A stretch of DNA of 64,000 nucleotides, taken from contig JAVHJL010000005.1 in NCBI GenBank assembly GCA_036971715.1, positions 3,534,001-3,598,000 on the forward strand. The letters run 5' to 3'. A model generated the notes under the pieces. That model worked only from the letters and a program-made list of their open reading frames with translations, had not been told where the DNA came from and did no database searches. A program made the position numbers and the translations under genes. This DNA is from Arthrobotrys musiformis (taxonomy: Eukaryota > Ascomycota > Orbiliomycetes > Orbiliales > Orbiliaceae). Shown here one piece after another: positions 56,501-64,000 of the stretch; the stretch's first letter is position 1, and the number at the start of each line of letters is the position of its first letter.

Positions 56501-59500
56501 GTAGCTGGTTCCTTTCGAATTCCCGTAAACTTCTTTAGAACTGTGGCGGAGACATGGTAGCAACCGAGCCTGCATTTGATCGACGAAAGTATTTCTAGGC
56601 CCTCATGACTGCGCGGAGGTAGTCGGAATATAACACAAGAGTCCAGGGCAATCTTCGGGAAGCGATCGCAAGGATAAATCTGGACAGTAAATAGGTACCC
56701 AAATGATAACACACTTTGTGTATAAGCACCAGGCTAGCCTGCATCCCGCGAGTTATACCTGTCCTATAGTGTATATCCCATCGCCACGGGTTAACAGTAA
56801 TCCATGAACCCGAGGAACCATAGAAACAAGGGAAGGAATCCCCGTTCACTCCCGTTCTCCTCGTGGATTTCTGAATATAGCCTACGCAAACCCCGCAACT
56901 ATTATGCGTCTCTGATATGATCTTAACATGCCGGCTACCATGACCTAGCTATTTGCATACACCACGGCTCTATAACTCTAGTTCCCTCGTATTGCTATAT
57001 TGATCGTAAAGGGCTTTGAATTTTAGACCTAACCCAGCCTACTCCAAAAATTGATCCACGTTTCCGATACTATTATCGCGTATCCCATTATGGGTTATTT
57101 ATTTCGCCCTGGGCTATATGCAAGGTGGTTCAATGAAACTTAGTATTCTAGGAATCAATGTGTAACACAACTGCAATGCAACTGCGTGCCTTTAAGGGCG
57201 CAATTATAGCCCCAGAGTATAGACTTTGTATGATTAGTAGTACAGAATCCATATGGGAGTTCAAGTCTAGCCTATCCTTCCATATTCGCCAATCCCAAAC
57301 CCGGCGTTTTAAACTTTTCCTTAAAGTATCCCTGTGCATATTGATGAATTCCTTTCCTCAATCTTGGATGCCTGCGTTACCGCACATGCCAGCCGTACTT
57401 TATTGGGATGGGTCCTGTCGTACAGTACACAGGTAAGCTAAGTCAAGTCTCTAGAAAGAACTCAGAATAAAGTGGCTTATTGGGCTGAACGTACTCTGTA
57501 ACGTTATACCTGCTACATTGACTCCGTTAGTAAGATGCACTACGGTATTAATATAATGTTATAATTGCAGGTGACCGCGGCGGCGACCGGATCTGAGTCA
57601 AAATCGAGGCTCTGCCATGTCATTCGTCTTCAACGTAACATTTTGGAAATGTCGTATCTGCAGATATGCATACGTTTTTGGTGTTCCTGCGTCCGACAAG
57701 AAAATATTCTAGCGAGTACGCGAGTTGTGTAAGCCACATTCTTCGTCGGTCGATTTCACATATCTGAATGAATTGGTGGCAACTATGAGGTTGAATAGGT
57801 GGTGATTCCATGGTGGTGTCGGCTGGAAAACGAGACAGATATGGTTTTATCCTCTGTAATTTGCGCACTGCCGGACACCCCGACGTCATTGTTTACCAAG
57901 AGGCAATATATGTTCGTATCACTGAGAAATGAAAACCAACAATATTGACATGAACCTGCAGCGAATCTTAAATTACTCGGCCGGAAAGGAGAGATTTTAA
58001 GAATAGGTCTTCCCAGAGCCTTTAAGCCTTGCGTAATTGCGTTTCTGCCCCTAGAAAATACCATCTCGACATCACCTGGGCTGGCTAAAAGCACGATCCT
58101 GAGCCGCTTTTGCCAGTATGCTGTAGATCCCATGCATTGTTCTGCTCTACTGCACCTTGATGCTTTCGTGCTTTCCTTGTTATGCAAAATCGTGCCGGCC
58201 GTGCCAGCCTTCCCCTCATCTCATCTCAGAATTATGTATAACGTGATATATTGGAGACGTAGGTGTGCATATTTAAATTCTTCCGCCCTGTGGGTCGACT
58301 TAGCATTTTATTATGTCGATACTCGGGTGGCTTAGCCCCGCCGCCGCGACAGCCCTCGCTTTGTGCCGAAACAAAGCCGACCGACCGACAGGCTTCCTAC
58401 AGAGTTTCAAGGCCAACGGCTTGGCTTGCAGGGAATGGAAGCTTTTTGGTATCTATATTCGGCATACGCAGCACATCCAAATGGAGTTCCGAGCGTTTCA
58501 GGAGTCTGAACAAGTTTATCACTGTTTTCCTATGTCTAAAGATATCGGAAAAGTCTAAATCATAAATTATAGCCAATAATTGCATATTTTTACGACATCC
58601 ATGCAAGTTGCGGGACGCTTTTGGGTCGTCTGGAAAGGTAAAATCAACCGAGGCTAGTTAGTTTCCCCAATATGGAAGCTGGGGGTTATTGATGATTAAA
58701 AATATGGAGGCGCACTTGGAATCTTCAGTGGGCAAAGCTTAGGCCTTTCTCCAAGGGCTCTTTTCGAGACACAGATCGAATCCATTGGCCCTCGTCTATG
58801 GTTCCCTTAGCGGACTCGGCTTTGCAGATGTTTGGTGAACTGGCTGCATCGGCTGTTCGCGGAGCGCGAGTGGGTAACTAATATGGCTCAGCTGTGAACT
58901 TCACCGATGCTTGTTCGTGCATGCGTCTGAGAGTACCAATCTAGATATCTGTAACCCGGGGCTCTGACGATTGCAAAGAAAAATCAATATCCTGCCTTCG
59001 GAAACATCTTTGGTCATCGTCTAAAAATGCAGTTTTGCCATTGTCTCCGCATTGATGCAGCAGCGGGAAGAACGGGTTCCAAAATAGAAGGACAGGTTTT
59101 TTGCTCCCTCTTTTCGACCTTTTACCGTGTATTATATGCTCGACAGCAACTTTGGTAAAATAGTTGAAATAAAGTACCTATGTTTCTCAGCTCGTATCGT
59201 AGATTAACTTGTCCTGGCGGTCCCGTTTCATCTTGCCTTATTATTTTTCTTACCCATGTTTAGAGGGTCTGGCTCGTGTCCTGGATCTCTCGCGATCTCA
59301 CCGACTCGAGTGCTTACTGTACATAACAGCTAAGCCAAGCACAATCTTATTTCTCACCCTCAAATTCTCCATCTACCCAAGCTTGCTATTGAGCAGAGCA
59401 AAAATTGAACTGCGGCGGTGAGCGGACCAGTTAACTGTCGGTATTTTCTTTCTGATTCAGACACATGGAGTTTGGGGCCGGGCTTCTACCACCTGTGCAA

Positions 59501-60612
59501 CTATCACCAAGTCCTCAACTCTTACTGGTAATCTGACTCCATCTATAGCTACATTAACGCTTGTACACCGCCCTAAAAAGGAGTTTGGATTCTCTTCATT
59601 CCCAAAATCTTCTTTTTCTCCTTCTTCTTTTTTTTTTTTTTTTTTCTTGCTTGGAGCTGCGTTTTCGAAACAACATTTCGACCGGTTTCCTTGTGCTTGC
59701 GGCTCCGCCTCCCAGTAAATATAGTCGGGTCCCCCAAAACCCCTGCCCCCCGTTCAACATCTAACAGGGTGCCAATATCGAAGATTTGGAAGAATACCAG
59801 GGCCTTTTCAGTCAATTGGATGGTGTGAAATCATTGGTACTTTTTCCCCCCCAGCAAAATTATAATACACGCTGTCTCTGGTACTTACTGTACACGATTA
59901 CTGGCCCCTAGGATGATCTCGTTTCTTTTACGAATCGAATTAGTTGTGTCGTTTCTTCTTTTTGCGCCGCCCTCCTGTCTCGTTTTCTGAAATATAAACC
60001 CACATCCTGTCAGAACGAAAGAAAGAAAAAGTAGCAGCCTGGGGAGGAACATTATTACCCACGTTACCGGAGCTATTCCAGGGAGTAACCATATAATACC
60101 ACGATACCACAGGTTGAAATCACGGTACGGTCCTGTGCTTTTTTTTTTCTCCGCCCAGGAAAAAGGAAAACGCAATCGATCGCTGACCCACTGCTTGCCT
60201 GACAGCTAAGAAGACGTTATTGGTTGCTCAAAGCTCGAAGGCAGATATAACACAAACGGGAAGCCCGCGTAGGTCTAACGTTACGCTTCCTTTCTTCTAC
60301 AAGCTATACACATTCCTACCCAATATCATACCTTCCGTTCTTTATTTTCTCCGACAAAAAGGAAAGTCGGAGATTTAGATCGTTTATAGCTTCTTTGAAC
60401 TCCTGAAGCGGAAATCTAATAATCGAGATTTCCCCTCTCTTTATGAACCGACACATTTGGGTTTACATCGACGAAGCGAAAGAGGTTTTACGGTCGGACA
60501 GTCCGTAGCGTCGATCCAATCCCGCTACTTTTTAACGTCGAAACAAAACGACAAATCATCATACAGTTACGCCAAATTCACATTTTTATTTTCAACCTTC
60601 AATTGGCTCGGT
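53592..60612. other. 7-kb A+T-rich region without a convincing gene
   Basis: It lies between the wall-protein gene (minus) and a membrane-protein gene (plus), diverging. A minus-strand frame ending at 55558 is protein-like (VKESQVGETVMQLPVEGAKL) but starts after a stop and has no domain; it may be a relic. A tRNA-like T-arm lies near 56341-56380 on the minus strand (see findings). Other frames (57158-58565, 59209-59421) look random. A T18 run is at 59628-59645, and CT-rich promoter-like DNA occupies 59600-60430. Confidence 0.35.
59628..59645. repeat. T18 homopolymer run
   Basis: Eighteen consecutive T residues after CTTCTTC, about 1 kb upstream of the membrane-protein gene at 60613. It may be a nucleosome-excluding promoter tract. 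Confidence 0.75.
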
Positions 60613-61920
60613 ATGCCGCACAGGGAAGCGAGAATGTCGTGTTCTCAGACGGATAACCGACAGCGTAGACGGATAGCGACAGCTGTACCATCTACATGTT
60701 CCAAATCATTTACAAGGTATTGCGTAGCGTTGCTGGGGTCCTTGACCGTGACTAGCATGGCTACTCCTATGCCTGATGCCTCCCCAAATGTACCATCACG
60801 AGACGGGCATATGCATGGAATAAAGGTTTCGAGGGATACATTGTCCCCCTTTGGAGATCTGGGGTCCTTTCAGCTACCGAGCGCCAACTTACACAGACTC
60901 CATGCTCGGGCTACAAATTCCATAAACAAGGCCGCGATAATCGTTGGCGTTTGTGGAGGAATAGCACTTATTTTCGCAATCGTCGGTGCATACTTTTTCT
61001 GGCGTGTTAGACAGAAACATCGTGAGGGGACATGCGGCTGCGATGAAAAAGGTATCGCTTGCAAGTACCGCCCGAGACTTCCTTCCAACAGCAGTCTTGG
61101 TGAAGATGAAGAAGATAATGGTCGAAGACATAGTCGAGTAAAGAGTAGGGATATTTCACCACCAGCTTCCCCACGGCAGAAGCTGTTGAGCCCGCCCCTA
61201 CACCACCAGCCCAGCGACCGAAACCGATGGTCTACCTCCAGTTCTAGGAATAGCGGTCAGTTCTATGACGTTGAAGGATTCGAGTATCCGCAAAACTATA
61301 AACCACCACCATCATCATTCCGCGCTCATTCGCCATCAGCATCAATGGAATTTCTCGTTCCAGCAGGTATCGCCAACTTGATAAGCCCTATTACTCCTAG
61401 AGACCCCCTCCTCGCCCCCCGTGGGATCCCGAACAATGACGACGATGTTACAATAACTCCACCCCGCACACCTTCACCAGCCATCTTCGCAAAACGCTCT
61501 CAGTCACCACATACAGCCCGAGCATTAACCCCAGAGCCAGGACCCAGCCAGCGCCAGTTGCTCCATAACCGTGGTCGCAGTCTCTCGGCAGTAGACCTTT
61601 CCCGTTCCGATGCAGAACTTCAGGAGGACCTTGATGCTATTGCCAGGGAACTCCAGCGCCGACCTCGTTCAGGAAGCATAGATAGTCGGCTGGTACAAAC
61701 GCGCTCGAACAGCCCACAACCCCCCGCTGCCTCCCAGGAGTTTATTATGGAACTAGAGGCGAGTCCGGGGACGTGGAACGCCGAAATGCAACGAAGTCGA
61801 GGAGAGAATGTCGTCCATGAAGCGGTTAGTCAGGAGTTCGCGGTAGAACTAGATTCGAGGCCGTTGACTTTGGGGTTACCCAAGAGGACCCGTAGATTAA
61901 CATCGCGGTTCGACCAGTGA
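60613..61920 (+). CDS. single-pass membrane protein with Ser/Pro-rich cytoplasmic tail
   Basis: The frame is open from 60457 to 61920. The start is placed at the ATG at 60613 (435 residues) because a signal-like segment (YCVALLGSLTVTSMATP) follows about 35 residues later; the ATG at 60634 fits even better, and the first ATG at 60457 would bury it. The outer part has HMHGIKVSRDTLSPF. A transmembrane helix (AAIIVGVCGGIALIFAIVGA) follows, then RVRQKHREG and a Cys cluster (TCGCDEKGIACKY). The long tail is Ser/Pro/Arg-rich with SPPASPRQ and SRSDAELQEDLDAIARELQR, and two similar blocks (SQEFIMELEASPGTW and SQEFAVELDSRPLTL). The layout recalls fungal surface-sensor proteins, but no family was recognised. 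Confidence 0.72.
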   Translation: MPHREARMSCSQTDNRQRRRIATAVPSTCSKSFTRYCVALLGSLTVTSMATPMPDASPNVPSRDGHMHGIKVSRDTLSPFGDLGSFQLPSANLHRLHARATNSINKAAIIVGVCGGIALIFAIVGAYFFWRVRQKHREGTCGCDEKGIACKYRPRLPSNSSLGEDEEDNGRRHSRVKSRDISPPASPRQKLLSPPLHHQPSDRNRWSTSSSRNSGQFYDVEGFEYPQNYKPPPSSFRAHSPSASMEFLVPAGIANLISPITPRDPLLAPRGIPNNDDDVTITPPRTPSPAIFAKRSQSPHTARALTPEPGPSQRQLLHNRGRSLSAVDLSRSDAELQEDLDAIARELQRRPRSGSIDSRLVQTRSNSPQPPAASQEFIMELEASPGTWNAEMQRSRGENVVHEAVSQEFAVELDSRPLTLGLPKRTRRLTSRFDQ

Positions 61921-63321
61921 TCTTGATTATAGCTTTTGTTGTTTTGGCTTATGATACCACTTTTGAATTTCCGTTGGCGCGGTGTAATGATAATGAGCAT
62001 GATTCTATTTTTGTATTGTAAATAACATACACTCAATGGGGCTGGCCAGGGGGTGTCAAAGGCCTGGGGACGTCTGATAATTCAAGGACCCCTTTTCGAT
62101 CTTTGTGTTACCACAACGCAAATTCTGCAACAATGCAAAGCTTCGTCGATTTTTCAACGTCATGCCTCGATCGATCATGGATTTAGAACCGCAATCCAAT
62201 TGAATATAAGTTACTTCCGCATTACGTTAGTGAATCAAGCGATGGGAATAGTGCTTCTTTTACAACATTTAAGTAGTTTGCTTAGGGCTGTCTATCTCGC
62301 TTAATAAGTCAACATCTACATATCCGTTTCGCTTGAAGCTGACCATGCACTCGAATTCTTACTGGCTTCAAACAAAAGTTTTCCGATTGCGGAACCTGGT
62401 GTTCTTACCCCACGCAAAGGCGTCAGATGGCGAATACTCGTTAGTTTTCTCCTTCTCCACTCCTCGAAAGGGCCGGGCCGAACGTTATCCACCCGACTTT
62501 GGAAGTTTTCCGACCTTGATTTCTTATCGTTCTGCCGGGACATTGAGGAGAAACGTGTCTCCCTTGTCGGGAAAAAAGGTACAAATTTTTTGTGTCCATG
62601 CAAGAGACCGTGGATCGGTGATTGGGATCTGGTTGAGGAGGTTACTATTCCCACTCAGGCCAGTCGTGCGACTTCATCAGGACTGACTCCTCCTAAGCGC
62701 CCCACAGTCAGTTCGGTTCTGAGATTAGTCCCATCGCCACTGGAACAGCACAGGCACGACGTGGAAGTCACTTGCTGTCTGATGACTTGGTTAAGTGCTT
62801 GGGCATGCCCTCAACTGCGGGTTCTTCGTGGCCCCTCCACCAATGCGGGACCAAGTCTTTTCCATTGGGGCATGTGAGTTGTCGCGCTGTCATTGGACGA
62901 GATATAACGGCGTTCCCAACACATCTCTTGGTCCATATAATAACCGGGACTTCCTGGCTAGATGATTCACTAGTAAATCTTGTCAGGAACCAAGTATCCA
63001 GTAGTATCGAAAATCAGCTTTGCATTAATATTCCAAGAAACGCCTTCTCTAGCTTCGAAAGTTTTAGACAAACTTCATAAGCACCATGATTCTTCAAAGA
63101 GTTCCTTTTACCTCACTTCTTTATTACTCAATCGTCTCCATTGTAGTCTTCTACTTTTTATTCGTCTCAGGATCATAGTTTGCTCCTCCGCCATACTCTC
63201 CGCAAAATTTAAAATCGTCTCTTTATCGTTTTTTACCTACAGACTTGAAGAGATAGCTCTTCGGTCACAAACCTCATCGGCATCTTGAAACAAATATATC
63301 TCCCACCCCACCACTCTCACA
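61921..63321. other. intergenic spacer, 1.4 kb
   Basis: It lies between two plus-strand genes. Overlapping open frames on both strands at 62316-62877 have no domains and look like chance. CT-rich DNA at 63100-63320 probably belongs to the promoter or leader of the next gene. Confidence 0.4.
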
Positions 63322-64000
63322 ATGGGCCTCCACCAACCCCTCAGGATGACATTCGACGACCTCCCTCCCTCTCCTCCCTCCCCCCCCTCCACCCCCTTCT
63401 CTCTTCCTCCCCTCCCGGCGCTAGCATCGACGGTGAATATCCATATCACAAACCACAACCATTACAGCGTACAAACACCACCAGACTCGGCAAAATACAA
63501 CTTTGGACCCAAGGATAGGACTAATTGGAAATCTTCGGAAACGAGCACCACCTGTAACCCTACTCCACTTAAGGGATCGCCATATAAATCCCCACTCCTC
63601 AAGAGACTTATCCAGGGATTGTCCCCTGTATACGGACTCTTGACACCAGCAGCTACACCCTTACAGCGCACCTCAAAGGTTACATCGGTTGAACAACAAA
63701 GCCCTTCAGTCAAACAAAATCCTCAATTGCAACAAAAGATAGATGAGCGACAGCAGGTTGGAAACACAAGCTATCGACACATCGAGTCAGAGATATTACA
63801 GGATATGCCAAACGCCGCCGAGATTAGGTTCTCCGCGAGCGCTGGTAATCGGGAATTTGCAGCGCGAAGGCGTCAAATTGATACCCCACCTGTAACATCA
63901 TCTGGCGATGTTTCTCTTGTTTCAGAGGATCCCCTCACCGAAGCCGTTGCCCTGCGAAAGTCTGAGAAGACTAAGCCGAGGCAGGCCCAGAAAAGTAGGG
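63322..64000 (+). CDS. N-terminal part of a disordered protein, cut by the window edge
   Basis: From the ATG at 63322 the frame stays open for 226 codons to the last base. The sequence is Pro/Ser-rich at first (FDDLPPSPPSPPSTPFSLPP), then polar and disordered, with NHNHYSVQTPPDSAKYNFGP, a basic helix-like SPLLKRLIQGLSPVYGLL, and a Gln-rich segment (QQSPSVKQNPQLQQKIDERQ). The last ~60 residues become charged (SAGNREFAARRRQIDTPP, LRKSEKTKPRQAQKSR). No domain is recognisable. The protein end and any introns lie beyond the window. Confidence 0.6.
   Translation, partial: MGLHQPLRMTFDDLPPSPPSPPSTPFSLPPLPALASTVNIHITNHNHYSVQTPPDSAKYNFGPKDRTNWKSSETSTTCNPTPLKGSPYKSPLLKRLIQGLSPVYGLLTPAATPLQRTSKVTSVEQQSPSVKQNPQLQQKIDERQQVGNTSYRHIESEILQDMPNAAEIRFSASAGNREFAARRRQIDTPPVTSSGDVSLVSEDPLTEAVALRKSEKTKPRQAQKSR

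Overview
The window is a stretch of nuclear chromosome from a filamentous ascomycete (Pezizomycotina). The evidence is short GT-AG introns (about 50 to 205 bases, several with good CTAAC-type branch sites), a HET-domain protein, and other protein types typical of these fungi: a MARVEL membrane protein, a Ser/Thr-rich wall protein with a GPI-type signal, and an STL1-like sugar porter. Gene density is low (about 15 credible genes in 64 kb), with long A+T-rich spacers rich in TA steps. That would fit a lineage such as the Pezizomycetes, but the placement is a weak inference. No prokaryotic, viral or intact transposon genes were recognised.

Layout. (1) 0-14 kb: a kelch beta-propeller membrane protein (minus), a 1207-residue HET protein with a long coiled-coil front half (minus), a multi-span membrane protein (plus), and a five-exon subtilisin-like protease with intact catalytic residues (plus). 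(2) 14.6-18 kb: a large two-exon protein with a von Willebrand A-like domain split across the intron. (3) 18-21.3 kb: A+T-rich spacer with traces of a Cys-rich spliced gene. (4) 21.3-26.4 kb: a secreted protein of unknown function, convergent with a catalytically dead ubiquitin-conjugating-like protein of the AKTIP/FTS type, then a type II membrane glycosyltransferase related to the PLOD glycosyltransferase domain. (5) 29.9-34.6 kb: a single-pass membrane protein, a frameshifted relic of a secreted repeat protein, and a 545-residue MFS sugar transporter. (6) 38.6-47.4 kb: a small two-exon protein of unknown function, an 1145-residue disordered RG-rich protein, and a single-pass membrane protein. 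(7) 50.5-53.6 kb: a MARVEL-domain protein convergent with a GPI-type Ser/Thr-rich wall protein. (8) 53.6-60.6 kb: about 7 kb without a convincing gene. (9) 60.6-64 kb: a single-pass membrane protein, then the start of a gene that runs off the right edge.

How the genes may work together. Most are unlinked housekeeping, surface or secretory genes. The one suggestive grouping is the HET protein, membrane protein and subtilisin in the first 14 kb, because known fungal non-self-recognition loci combine HET proteins, proteases and membrane-acting proteins. Here that is an inference from order alone. Exon boundaries are given where splice sites and reading phase agree; none is backed by transcript data.
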